From: Fragilaria crotonensis
Taxonomy: Eukaryota; Bacillariophyta; Fragilariophyceae; Fragilariales; Fragilariaceae
NCBI GenBank assembly: GCA_022925895.1
Contig: JAKSYS010000716.1
Span: 1 to 30,799, forward strand
Length of the DNA: 30,799 nucleotides
Direction of reading: 5' to 3'
Part shown: positions 10,616 through 20,218 of the stretch, piece after piece
Layout: every line of letters starts with the position of its first letter
Position numbering within the stretch: position 1 is the stretch's first letter
The notes under the pieces: model-generated
The model's database searches: none
Seen by the model: only the letters and a program-made list of their open reading frames with translations
Told to the model about the DNA's origin: nothing
Made by a program: the position numbers and the translations under genes

Positions 10616-11206
10616 CGACAAAAGAGTTTAAACGAATATATTGTAGTCGACTGAAGAGATAAGATGGGTGTTGCGGTCATCCAATGTCGGATTGAAATTG
10701 TTCTGTCGTCAGCTGCTACATGCTCTCTCGATGTCGTTGTTGGTGGTTTGTGTGACCGTGAAAATCTGGCGCGTGTCCTGAAATAAAGGTACAGTACAGT
10801 GTATCATTTCCATTCTCATGTATAGATGTTCAAGAATGCTTCTATTCTACGGACAGTACTCAGTACTCCGAACTCCGAAGTCGACTATGCATACTTGAGT
10901 GTACACTGTACACCCCCGTATGAATACAGTACCTGGTACAAGTGCTACTACAGAACTCAGTGCAAGCCATTACTTCTACCTGGTACATGTACCTGGTACT
11001 GCACGACTGTGAATGCGGGTACAAGTACTGTACTGTACGTCCTAGTGCGGACGCCCTTCAACGGTGCAGCGTGCAGGCAATACGGAGTCTGAATGTGGGG
11101 GAGCTCCACCATGCTCACCACCCTACAGTCTTAGTTGGTCCAGCATAACAATGGCTCTAACAGATATGCTATGAGCATAGTTATATTTCACGCGCTACGT
11201 TTGAAA
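10616..11206. other. Spacer with a dense GTAC cluster upstream of MLH1
   Basis: No gene is supported here. Fifteen GTAC tetramers fall between 10,789 and 11,039, many inside repeats of the type tacctggtacaag and tactgtactgtac. The stretch is upstream of MLH1 and downstream of the decayed DUF6824 gene. It could be regulatory, a simple-sequence expansion, or a structured RNA, because the tetramer is self-complementary. Confidence 0.5.
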
Positions 11207-12172
11207 TTATGGGCGAATTCCATCTCCTCCATAATGATCACTCTCTGCCGATGGTCTGGATCGCGTTTTGTTCAGAAGGGCTTGAATGTGAGAAAATCTC
11301 AATTCCACCTGTCGCTCTAGTATTTCCCTGTCCACTGGAGCAAAGGTTACAATGCCATCATTCTGCTGCTCCTGTGCTGCAAGAGTACCAAGCGTTGTCA
11401 CAGCACCATATCCCCTGCGAGGCTTTTTATTCGCGGGACCGTTTACATTGTGCTCTTCAAAGTTATCGTGCCCAAAGCATTGAGGATATCATCGTGGTGA
11501 CCAACAGCATCATGATCATCCCGTGTTCCTTCCACTTCTTTATGGTTGTTGACGCGTGCGACACCTCCATTCTCTCCGCCTTGCGCTGCTACTGCATTGC
11601 CAGATGATCCTCCCTTTTCTCGCAGAGCCTGACTTGCTTTACGTATCGCTGCTTCATGGTCAAGGATGACATAGTAGTAGTAGGCTCCTTCTTTTTGTGG
11701 AGTTGTACAAGTAGTGGATGTCGAACAAGTGTCATAAGATTCTGCCTGGGAAATCGCCCTATCAGAACTCATATTCATACCGACATGATGATGAGTCTCG
11801 ACTTTGTCCTTCTCGTCGTCACTACTAGCATCACGGCTAGTTCGTTTGTCGTTGTCATCGTGGACATTGTTGCTTTGATATGGTAATTGTTCTTGCTCTT
11901 CATCTTCTTTCGGTTTCACGCTTGTTTCTTTTTTGATTAAAAAACGACTGGGATGAAGGGCATCCACAATGGATTGCGCCAATATGTTTTTTATGACCAA
12001 GAGGCAACTCTCGATACTGGTTCTTGCACGCAGTCACCAATTCATGATACATTCGGTTACCGGGATGCTTGGTAGGACCACGACCACAAATGATATCGTC
12101 GTCACGTGGATGCCAGAGTATACTTTGTTGTCCTGATGTTTTGACATTGTGATGGTAGTTTGCAGGTGTCAT
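11207..12172 (-). pseudogene. DUF6824-domain gene, copy 1, frameshifted
   Basis: This is a diverged tandem copy of the intact gene at 13194-14171. It starts at ATG 12172 with M-T-P-A-N-Y-H-H-N and keeps the domain core (W-H-P-R-D-D-D-I-I-C-G-R-G-P-T-K-H-P-G-N). Near 11,985 one extra base in an A-run (cataaaaaac against cacaagaag in the intact copy) shifts the frame. The matching frame then continues (A-Q-S-I-V-D-A-L-H-P-S-R-F-L-I-K-K). Near 11,460 a second, opposite change restores the original frame and the conserved end (G-I-V-T-F-A-P-V...I-Q-A-L-L-N-K). Two indels in one gene point to a pseudogene, unless both are assembly errors. Confidence 0.75.
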
Positions 12173-12229
12173 ATTTTGGTGAGGACTGTCGTGGTAGTTG
12201 TTGTTATAGATGCTGTAAAACAAATTCAC

Positions 12230-12990
12230 AGCCAGGCTTCAAAGCCTAGAGGTACAGCAATGATGTATGTATAATTGGTTGGAAAACTAGATCGAAAGGA
12301 TCGATTTCGCGTTTGTAATATAATATGACCATTCTATAGACAACGCCGAGGTTTTCTTGCATTGCGACAGACGGTTGGCAATCGCGGACCGTGCTGTGGG
12401 TGCCGGAGGACAATCCGGTCGTATCACACCTGAATTCGTGGTTCAAGACTGATGGGACCTTCCATTTCAAATAGGAGGCCTTACACTAAGACGAGTACTC
12501 GAGAATGGATCTTTTACAATATATACATACGGAGGATGTTGCAGTCGCAGCCACGGAGGGTCTCGCGGCTCGCGTCTTCCGTTCGATGGACACATCAGAG
12601 ATCAGGGAAATCGTGCCATGGTACCACGTATGAGGTACTCGAGACTGGACTACTCCGAAACTACAGTACTACTACTCAACTACTAGTTGTAGCACATTTA
12701 GTCGTGTGTGGTATGTGGGATCGGGATCTGTGATTGAGGAACCTCGACCACGAACTGTTGTTCAACAATGATTACTATGCGTTTAGTACCTCGACCCTCG
12801 TCTCATTCGAACAACGGGCAACGATAAGACGCGCATTCATTCGCCAGTGTCATACTTGATTCTTGATGCTTGATCAAGCGTCGACTCCCGTATCCTGTGC
12901 ACCAGTACTCTTTGTACTACAGTAGAGGTTCGACAAGCGAATTGGCGAGACAACGACCAACTGTCAAACGCCAATCGGCAGGTTGGCACA
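12230..12990. other. Duplicated divergent promoter region, copy 1
   Basis: This is the spacer between DUF6824 copy 1 and the BCAT relic. Its ends match the equivalent spacer at 14,172-14,836: for example caatcgcgga at both 12,379 and 14,319, gagacaacgaccaac against gagagaacgaccaac, and gacgcaatcaagg-type sequence just before both BCAT starts. The middle has diverged strongly. No gene is seen. Confidence 0.5.
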
Positions 12991-13011
12991 ACTACGCAAT
13001 CAAGGCGTGGC

Positions 13012-13206
13012 ATGATGAGTTCCTTCCTCATCCGTCGCAGTTGCAGTGGCAACTCATTGTCACATCAACGCCGCTGGATATTGTCCTTGGGATTGACGAC
13101 CACAATAATCAATGATCGCAAAGCTGGCTATCATTCCAGTTGGGAAGGTGACCAAACACACTCATCGTTTGACATTGTGGGCGGTATCCATTTTCAATTA
13201 TCGTGA
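13012..13206 (+). pseudogene. BCAT N-terminal presequence relic
   Basis: An open frame begins M-M-S-S-F-L-I-R-R-S-C-S-G-N-S-L-S-H-Q-R, the same peptide as the start of the full BCAT (M-M-R-S-F-L-V-R-R-S-C-S-S-N-S-L-S-H-Q-R). Similarity continues through S-L-G-L-T-T-T and I-N-D, then stops before any aminotransferase sequence. The remaining codons to 13206 are unrelated. It is the truncated 3' boundary of the upstream duplicate unit. It could still be transcribed from its copy of the promoter, giving a free targeting-like peptide, but no evidence for that is visible. Confidence 0.75.
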
Positions 13207-14171
13207 TCAATCTCTTCCGATTGACTGGATCGCGGTTTGTTCAGAGCGGCTTGAATAGCAGCAAAGATCACTTCCGCCTGTTGCTCTACTATTTCCTTGG
13301 CCACAGGAGCAAAGGTCACAATGCCATCCGGACGTGCGTGTGGATGAGTACCAAACGTTGCCACCGTACCGTATCCCATTCGAGGTTTCTTGTTTGCAGG
13401 TAGTTTTCGGTCGTTTTCGTCGTCGCCCTCGTTGAATTCTTCGTTGGCAAAGCGTTGACTATGATCATCTTTGTCATCAACAGCATCATCTTGTGTTCCT
13501 TTCGCTTCTTCGTTGTTGAGGCGGACTTCGCATCCACTCGCTACGTCATTTGCTGCTGCATTACCGGAATGTTCTTTGTTTTCTCGCAAGGCCTGACTTG
13601 TTTTGCGTATCGCGTCTTTATGGTCAAGGACCACATAATAGTAGTAGACTCCTTCTTGTTGCGGAGTACTACTACCACTACTACTACTTCTACTAGTAGA
13701 AGTAGTAGTAGAAGTAATGGATGACGAGTAAGTGTCGAAGGATGCCGACTGGGAGATTGCCATATCAGAACTCATAGTCATGCCGATACCATGAGTCTTG
13801 AATTTGTCCATGTCGCTGGCACTAGCATCATCGCTATTTCGTTCGTCATTCTTGTCATGGACATCGTTGGACTGATACTGCAATTGGCGTTCTTCATCGT
13901 TATCCTCGTTGGGCTTAACGCTTGTTGCTTTTTTGATGAGAAAACGACTGGGATGGAGGGCATCCACAATGGATTGTGCCATTAACTTCTTGTGAGCAAG
14001 GGGTAAAATTCTGTACTCGGACCTACAGTCATTCACCAGTTCATGATACATTCGGTTACCGGGATGCTTGGTGGGCCCACGACCACAAATGACATCGTCA
14101 TCACGAGGATGCCACAGTATAATTTGTTTTCGTGACGTTGCGACATTGCGATGGTAGCTTGGATGTGTCAT
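13194..14171 (-). CDS. DUF6824-domain protein, intact copy
   Basis: A single open frame starts at ATG 14171 (M-T-H-P-S-Y-H-R-N), giving about 325 residues; longer upstream extension is not conserved with copy 1. The N-terminal domain has W-H-P-R-D-D-D-V-I-C-G-R-G, then P-T-K-H-P-G-N-R-M-Y-H-E-L-V and A-Q-S-I-V-D-A-L-H-P-S-R-F-L. This is the pattern of the DUF6824 family, expanded in diatoms, with no established biochemical role; a nuclear regulatory role is only a guess. An acidic, Ser/Asp-rich middle follows, with a Y-Y-Y-Y-V segment (about 70 residues before the acidic tail), then P-A-N-K-K-P-R and a conserved C-terminal G-I-V-T-F-A-P-V helix region. It is head-to-head with BCAT across about 665 nt. 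Confidence 0.82.
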   Translation of the reverse strand: MTHPSYHRNVATSRKQIILWHPRDDDVICGRGPTKHPGNRMYHELVNDCRSEYRILPLAHKKLMAQSIVDALHPSRFLIKKATSVKPNEDNDEERQLQYQSNDVHDKNDERNSDDASASDMDKFKTHGIGMTMSSDMAISQSASFDTYSSSITSTTTSTSRSSSSGSSTPQQEGVYYYYVVLDHKDAIRKTSQALRENKEHSGNAAANDVASGCEVRLNNEEAKGTQDDAVDDKDDHSQRFANEEFNEGDDENDRKLPANKKPRMGYGTVATFGTHPHARPDGIVTFAPVAKEIVEQQAEVIFAAIQAALNKPRSSQSEEIDHDN

Positions 14172-14836
14172 GATGGTGAGGACTGTCGTGCTAGTTATTC
14201 CTATAGAGATGTTGTGAACAAATTGAAAAAGGTTTTCAAAAGTGTGTGCGATGAGCGATGAGTCATGTATGGTGATTCGACGGACTAGGTTCATTCTTGT
14301 GTTGCAAGGCACGTTAAGCAATCGCGGATCCTCTTGTTTTATGACGGATGGTGGGGATAGTCGTACTCCCATACTAGTACGAGTACCGCGTGCTCGGAGT
14401 TCCTACTATACACTATACACTGTCTATGCATAGGAAGACAGCCCTATGTCATACACACACCGCATGCTTGTGCTCGAGACCTCGAGACAGAATGCATGAA
14501 AAACGAAAAACCATACACACGGACAGAAGGACAGGACAGATCGTTGTGGTAGTCTCACTGTTTCGCATCCATGATGCAAGACGGAACATGGTGATCACGA
14601 ACTATTGTTTAAATCATAAGCGGTACCTCGAGTCTCAACTGATTTGAGTCCAACGACTATTATGACAACGCATATTCTGCGCCGTCGTCGTTTTGTACTG
14701 GCGGTTGGCGGTACTACAGTTCGAGTAGAAATGAAAAAAGACTCGAGACTGTCGAGAGAACGACCAACGCCTTGGTTGATGGCAGTCACACACGAAAAAC
14801 GGCAGATCAGAGAACGACGCAATCAAGGTGTGCGAC

Positions 14837-15994
14837 ATGATGCGTTCCTTTCTCGTTCGTCGGAGTTGCAGTAGCAACTCATTGTCACATCAACGATGCA
14901 GCATATCGTCCTTGGGATTGACAATTACAAAAACTAACGATGAGAGTCGCTTTGAGAAGAAACCTGCCAAGGAAGAATTGAAATTCGGAACCACCTTTTC
15001 CGATCACATGCTTACGATTGCGTACCAGAAGGGTGCTTGGCAGACGCCTCATATTCGTCCCTATGAAAATTTATCCATTTCTCCAGCTGCGACATCGTTT
15101 CATTATGGCCTTTCGTGCTTTGAAGGGATGAAAGCCTACAAAACTAGTGGGAATACAATTCGACTCTTCCGACCAGACAAGAACATGCAGCGTTTGAAGA
15201 ATTCAATGGAGCGATTGCAAATGCCTGGATATGATTTTGATCCAAATGAGCTCATTCATCTCCTCAAACAATTGCTCCAGCTGGATCAACGATGGATTCC
15301 AGAAGGAGACGGGTATTCGTTGTACATTCGGCCTACTGTCATTGCTACCCATCCATTCCTAGGTCTTGCCGCTCCAACCGAACTTCTCTTGTACGTCATC
15401 ACCTGTCCTGTTGGACCCTACTATCCTAGTGGTTTCAAGCCCATTTCCTTATTGGCGACTCCGGACTACGTTCGTGCCTGGCCGGGTGGCACGGGTAGCA
15501 ACAAGGTGGGAGGCAATTACGCACCCACCATGAAACCACAAGCCGAGGCGGTCCGACAGGGATATTCTCAAGTCTTGTGGCTCTTTGGTGACACTCATGA
15601 GGTTACGGAAGTGGGAAGTATGAATGTATTCTTTGTTCTGTTGAATGATGAGAACGAACCAGTCCTAGTGACGCCGCCTCTGACGCGGGGAGATATATTG
15701 CCTGGTGTCACGAGAGATTCCATCCTAATCTTGGCGCAGTCCATGGGATTGAAGGTGGAAGAACGATTTCCTACCATGCAAGAATTGCTAGATGCCAGTC
15801 ATTCCAATACTTTGATTGAAGCATTTGGTGCCGGAACTGCGGCAGTTGTGACGCCCATTGAACGAATTCACTATCAGGGATCAAACATTGACATCCCAGC
15901 CACAGGCTCGTGGACGCAACGATTTTGGGATGAGTTGACCGGGATCCAATCGGGACGAATTGAGGGTCCCGAAGGATGGAGTGTTGTGGTGTAG
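14837..15994 (+). CDS. Branched-chain amino acid aminotransferase (class IV PLP)
   Basis: It transfers the amino group between Leu/Ile/Val and 2-oxoglutarate using pyridoxal phosphate. The start is ATG 14837 (or 14840); upstream extension uses no ATG. The N-terminus is basic and Ser-rich with few acidic residues (M-M-R-S-F-L-V-R-R-S-C-S-S), typical of a mitochondrial presequence. The fold-type IV core follows: F-H-Y-G-L-S-C-F-E-G-M-K-A, F-R-P-D-K-N-M-Q-R, then G-T-G-S-N-K-V-G-G-N-Y with the PLP lysine at about residue 223, and H-E-V-T-E-V-G-S-M-N for cofactor phosphate and substrate binding. Length (about 385 residues) fits the eukaryotic family. No intron is needed. An AATAAA sits at about 16,034. 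Confidence 0.95.
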   Translation: MMRSFLVRRSCSSNSLSHQRCSISSLGLTITKTNDESRFEKKPAKEELKFGTTFSDHMLTIAYQKGAWQTPHIRPYENLSISPAATSFHYGLSCFEGMKAYKTSGNTIRLFRPDKNMQRLKNSMERLQMPGYDFDPNELIHLLKQLLQLDQRWIPEGDGYSLYIRPTVIATHPFLGLAAPTELLLYVITCPVGPYYPSGFKPISLLATPDYVRAWPGGTGSNKVGGNYAPTMKPQAEAVRQGYSQVLWLFGDTHEVTEVGSMNVFFVLLNDENEPVLVTPPLTRGDILPGVTRDSILILAQSMGLKVEERFPTMQELLDASHSNTLIEAFGAGTAAVVTPIERIHYQGSNIDIPATGSWTQRFWDELTGIQSGRIEGPEGWSVVV

Positions 15995-16105
15995 TAAGTA
16001 GACGTTTGTGGTTCGAGTGGCTCCTTTTAGAAAAATAAATGTATAAAACAGCGGCGATTGCTTTCCACTCCGTCATGGTAGAGATATCCTTGTCACCATT
16101 CCTCT

Positions 16106-17820
16106 TCATGTTGCAACACCTGATTTCACTGGCAGGCTTTCACTTAACTCTAAATCGTGCTGTTCCACGGGTGTGTACGCCGCCGACGAGGCTGTAAACG
16201 ATCTAGTTACCTCCATTTCTTCTCCTCGCAATTCCACCTCGTTGCGGCCTTCTTCATCATCGTCATTTTCGTCTTCCTCGCCTTCCAGCAATGGCAATAT
16301 TTCAGAATCTCCAGGTCTCCAGAGGTATGTGACACCGGCGATCATGACGAAATAATCCAATTCCATGAGATTGGATGCAATCCAAGACAACACTGTATCA
16401 TCCTTGTTGTGATCCAACACTTCAATTTTCACCATGATGAGATATACGGCAGCAACGCCAACGACAACTGCCACAAGGTGCGGAAGTGACGATATCGCAC
16501 CAAACTTCGACTGGAACAGTAGTTCAGTTCCAAATATTGCAAAGTCTTGGCGAGAGTCGCCGCAATGTAAATGGCGTACAAAATGTCAATCCCCAAAATG
16601 CACAGACTCGCAGCAGTCTCACCAGCCAACAAGTCGATCGCCTCCGATCTGATACTAGTATCATCAAAGTGACTGAAATTCTCAAGAGTGGCGATCAATT
16701 CCAAATTAAGAATCTTGACGACAGTGCTCAGAATAAAGTATGAACCACCCAAAACGACCATACGAATGTAGTGTTGTTTCATGGACACTGCAGACACGGA
16801 TGCTGGTGACGCCACGACACCCCATCCCACACCGAGCATGACCAAGAGGGTTCGGGTGAGGGCGTGTTTCGAAACATCCGGGAGAATGGTCAGGTACACT
16901 AGAGCGTTGGCCTGAGTTCCGCGTATATTCCAGAGATAAAAATCCAGGGATCGCACCACAGATTCCATCCAACCCAATCCAATGGTTAGTATGATGCCAC
17001 GTTCCACAAACAATTGGCGACGACCTTGACGGCATGGTGGTGTTATGGTCCGAGGCCGAAACGAGTATCCCAAACCCCACCAGGCCGCAACAATCAAGAG
17101 AGAATAGGCGACCAGCATGAGGAAATAAAACCTCATCGTTCCAATCAAATTGGCTGGCAAATATCCCGCTTTTGATCGAAAGGCATACGATCCCTCCACT
17201 TCCACCAGTCTACCATTAACATTGCAGTTGGCCATGATCAAAATATATTTTCCACTCCCGGATGTGGCCGGAATATCAAATACTGGATTCTTAAGAATTT
17301 GCTTGGACACGAGATCTGGTGGACCTGGAATGTCGAGTGATCGCATTTGTCCTTGAAATGTGTTTCGATCCACAATCAAACGGTCTACTGGTCCATCACA
17401 AAGTCCCATCTCAAAGTGATCCTCGGTACAGCAAAAGAGCAACTCACCATTTCCATTTCCCCCAATTCCCAACTTGGTCCAATCGCATCCTCCTGGACGC
17501 GATTGTGTTGGTGCAGTGTTGATACAATCTTGTGGTTCGTAGAACAAGACAACATCCACAACGGACGCATTCGCGGCTCCAGTCCACCAGGATGAGTAGG
17601 GGGTCGAAAATTCAAGAGATTTCAAATCGACCAATCCTGGAGGTTCCACATATCCCGACGCGAAGTGGACCAAGAATGGCATTGGCTCCAGGAATCCGGA
17701 GTAGACGCGTCGATCGGCAGAGACAAAGACATTGGAATCGTGATTATACTCTGCGTAGTAGTACTGAAGCACCAACAACAATAGAAGACGGTTGAGGACG
17801 TCGGATATGGACAGGAACAT
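16106..17820 (-). CDS. GOST-family seven-transmembrane protein (frame change near C-terminus)
   Basis: This is a Lung-7-TM/GOST-type protein (GPR107/108 and yeast PTM1 relatives), which sits in Golgi or endosomal membranes and acts in membrane traffic. ATG 17820 opens with a signal peptide-like segment (R-L-L-L-L-L-V-L). A lumenal Cys-containing domain follows, then seven hydrophobic segments beginning near G-T-M-R-F-Y-F-L-M-L-V-A-Y-S. In the last third the frame ends at 16,429 after Y-R-H-F, while the expected final transmembrane helix and tail (V-A-V-V-V-G-V-A-A-V-Y-L-I-M, then V-T-Y-L-W-R-P-G-D and a Glu/Asp-rich end) continue in the neighbouring frame to 16,106. The change lies near 16,485; no intron fits. 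An assembly indel or a recent mutation could explain it. The tail W-R-P is diagnostic for the family. Confidence 0.8.
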
Positions 17821-18240
17821 GGTGGTTACAGGTTCTGATCGAGGATATTATAATACTACTCCAAGTGTTGCAAGTTCTAACGTGGTTCCGTCCTCCAGAC
17901 TTGAGACGCAAAGTGCGTGCAAAATGAAAATGGGAATGGAGTGGCAACTAATGACAATGAGAGCATGTGTGTAATATGCATGCAATTCTCAGTCGAGGTT
18001 TTGGTCGTTGAAAGCGAGTGTACTGCGGATTTCTGGATTTTTGGTAGTAGTAGAACTTGGTATGTTTTCGTACAGTTGTAATCCGAGTACTCCAGGGACA
18101 TGCGGAAATCCTTCTTGCTGGGGTTAAGGATCACCGTTTTTCACCGTTAGTTTTTGTTTTAATTATTTATACAAAACGATTACTTATATTTAAGATTGCC
18201 GTAAAAGGTCGGACTTGCGCTTGTGAGCTTGGCTTGCGTT
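17821..18240. other. Host-element boundary spacer
   Basis: This is the promoter side of the GOST gene and, somewhere near 18,120-18,180, the probable left edge of the mobile block, where base composition turns A/T-rich (tttttgttttaattatttat). No gene is supported. The 24 bases at 18171-18194 match the reverse complement of 29203-29226 at 16 of 24 positions. That is too weak to call a terminal inverted repeat. Confidence 0.4.
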
Positions 18241-18252
18241 TTTCCAAAACCT

Positions 18253-18328
18253 TCTTAGCAACGAAGATGGTAAGAAAAACCATCTTCGCTCGAAGACGTT
18301 TGCTTCCGAATCTCTTCGTGCTAAGTAT
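18253..18328. repeat. Fold-back inverted repeat
   Basis: cttagcaacgaaga at the left is mirrored by tcttcgtgctaag at the right, with one unpaired base. Inside it is a second hairpin, cgaagatgg / ccatcttcg, with a nine-base loop. The structure lies between the A/T-rich left edge and the transposase. It may be a subterminal repeat of the element or a small MITE-like insertion. Confidence 0.6.
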
Positions 18329-18598
18329 CTTCGCATTTTCTTCTTCGTTTCACGCCGTTTTCTACTTGGATCGAAGAAGCACGTCACATAAAAATTTGGA
18401 CTGTTTGGTCTCACATCATATTTGCCTTCTTATTTTGATGTAACACATTCATTAAACTTAAAGCAACATCATGGATGCGGGAATGTTGTGACACCCGACG
18501 ACATGCTTCGCCTTGGTCTGATTGCCGGGCTTTGCTGAGGATCGAATTCAGAAGTTGGCTCGTATAACGAACCTGAAGCGCTTCCGTGCTCATTACAG

Positions 18599-19467
18599 GT
18601 CGAATCCATCGTTTATGCCTACATATGGGCAGATTTGCTAAGTACAACAAATCCAGATGCTCGGATTGATGCTGCAAAAGCGGACTTCAATGCATATTTG
18701 ATGTGCCTTAACTTCCTTAAATGTTATCCCAGCGAGTCTGTCTTGGCGGGCAGGTTTGGCATGTGTGAGACAACAACACGAAAGTGGCGTTGCTTCTTTG
18801 CAAGAAAAATTCAAGCATTAAAAACGGACAAGGTATGTTATCATGGCATGTGATTTGTTTCATATAAGAACTTGCACTACCCTCCAACACATGCTTTGTT
18901 GTGGCGCAGATTTTGTGGCCTACGCGTTGGACCCCAGGTCATCCTGATTTTGTAAATGAAGATGTGCCCGTATTTTTGTTGACAGTTGACGGAGTTCATT
19001 GTCGGATGCAAGAACCCCAGCATGCAACCAAATCAAAGGATCCGTCATTTTACTCGCATAAATTTAAACAAGCAGGTGTCAACTATGAACTTGGCATCTC
19101 CGTGTTTGATAATGCTTTGGTGTGGATGAATGGCCCATTCAAAGCCAGTCGACATGATATCACAATTTTCCGACGTGCTGGACTACAAACGCAAATTCCT
19201 CAAGGCCATCGTATTATTGGCGACTCTGGATACACTGGAGAACCTGTTGTCATAAGTACTCCTAATGCACATGATCCTGTGGCATTGCGAAAATTCAAGA
19301 GCCGCGCTCGTGCACGTCATGAATCCTTTAATGGGCGTATCAAAAACTTCAAGTGTTTAGATGAGCGTTTTCGACATGGTGTGGAGCAACATAAAGTGGT
19401 GTTTGAAGCCGTATGCGTTATATGTCAATATCAATTGGAGACAGGCTCACCGTTGTTTAGTACCTAA
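18599..19467 (+). mobile_element. PIF/Harbinger-type transposase (DDE_Tnp_4), two exons
   Basis: It cuts and pastes Harbinger-type DNA transposons through a DDE nuclease. Exon 1 carries a helix-turn-helix-like segment (S-V-L-A-G-R-F-G-M, then T-T-R-K-W-R) and ends L-K-T-D-K at 18832. A 77-nt intron follows. Exon 2 has V-D-G-V-H-C-R (first Asp), I-I-G-D-S-G-Y-T-G (second Asp) and R-H-E-S-F-N-G-R-I-K (Glu), ending at a stop at 19467. All three catalytic residues are present. The 5' end is uncertain: the frame is open from 18539, there is no ATG until 18701, and a tcattacag acceptor-like site at 18598 suggests an upstream exon I could not place. The clean splice and intact triad suggest it decayed little, if at all. 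Confidence 0.88.
18833..18909 (+). other. Transposase intron
   Basis: The donor GTATGT and acceptor ttgtggcgcag give 77 nt at phase 0. Splicing joins K-T-D-K to I-L-W-P-T-R-W and changes frame correctly from exon 1 to exon 2. Confidence 0.85.
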
Positions 19468-19492
19468 ACTTTAGGGATTCATCGCCACGTAT

Positions 19493-20014
19493 TTATCGTC
19501 CATAATAACTTGTGATAAATTTGCGGCGTTTGTTTTCCTGATATATGTGACCCCGAAATTGATCCAATGTAAACAATTGATATTCAGTGCGCGTGTTGTA
19601 CAATGCTTGTGGTGTCATCTGAGTATGCAGTCCATTGGAAATGTCATCTTTAAGCAAACGTTCCGCATCCGATCCTTCCCAGCGCGGAACTCCATTGCTG
19701 CTATGTGTTGCTTGCGGTCGCAACTGTCGATCGTGCATCAACGCTACAGCATCAGAGGCGCGGCGGGCATTTTGACTTCTGGCAAGGACACGCATTGATG
19801 CCAACCGACGGGTAAACAAATCCACCGGAAACGCTGCGTACTCAGGGCGGGATGCGTACACTTCGTGCGATCCCATTTCTCTTCCACTGACCGGGATCAT
19901 TCCAGATGCTAGATCTCGTTCAAGTAGCTTTTTAGCTTCACTTTTGTTCCATGGTACGGCAGTGACGTGGCGAGCGCGGGATGGAGCTGGCAGACCAAAA
20001 ATGTGCTCGTCCAT
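19493..20014 (-). CDS. Protein with two W/S/LL repeat domains
   Basis: The chosen start is ATG 20014 (MDEHIFG), giving 173 residues. Two related segments of about 50 residues begin at Trp22 and Trp112. Each has W-x-x-S-[ED]-A-[KE]-[KR]-L-L-x-x-D-[LI]-x-[SN]-G, then [VL]-Y-x-[ST]-R-x-E-Y, a Phe and a second basic helix ending with R residues. I do not recognise a named family. The Trp-anchored helix pair and basic character recall SANT/Myb-like DNA-binding units, which second proteins of Harbinger elements often carry, so it may be the DNA-binding partner of the transposase; that is inference. It converges on the transposase, the two stops being 25 nt apart. Confidence 0.7.
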   Translation of the reverse strand: MDEHIFGLPAPSRARHVTAVPWNKSEAKKLLERDLASGMIPVSGREMGSHEVYASRPEYAAFPVDLFTRRLASMRVLARSQNARRASDAVALMHDRQLRPQATHSSNGVPRWEGSDAERLLKDDISNGLHTQMTPQALYNTRTEYQLFTLDQFRGHIYQENKRRKFITSYYGR

Positions 20015-20218
20015 AGTGACAAGGCTCAAATATTTGTGTCAATAGAATGTAGCACCATGTCGGTTGTTCACATGTAATCTCGGGAATAGAAAAATTTGGA
20101 CACGTTACACATTGAAACCCGCACGTTTACGATTTAAATGTGTTTAAGCAATGGTAAACAACACATGTTATATCATTATTCAGCAGTCCAACGCTCCTGA
20201 AAAGGCATTTTCTGGTGT

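Noticed and set aside
18057-18443. + frame with an internal ATG (18267) and a hydrophobic segment
   Set aside because: It spans the fold-back repeat; the apparent signal anchor arises from cttcg/ttc repeats, and no family or conserved partner is visible.
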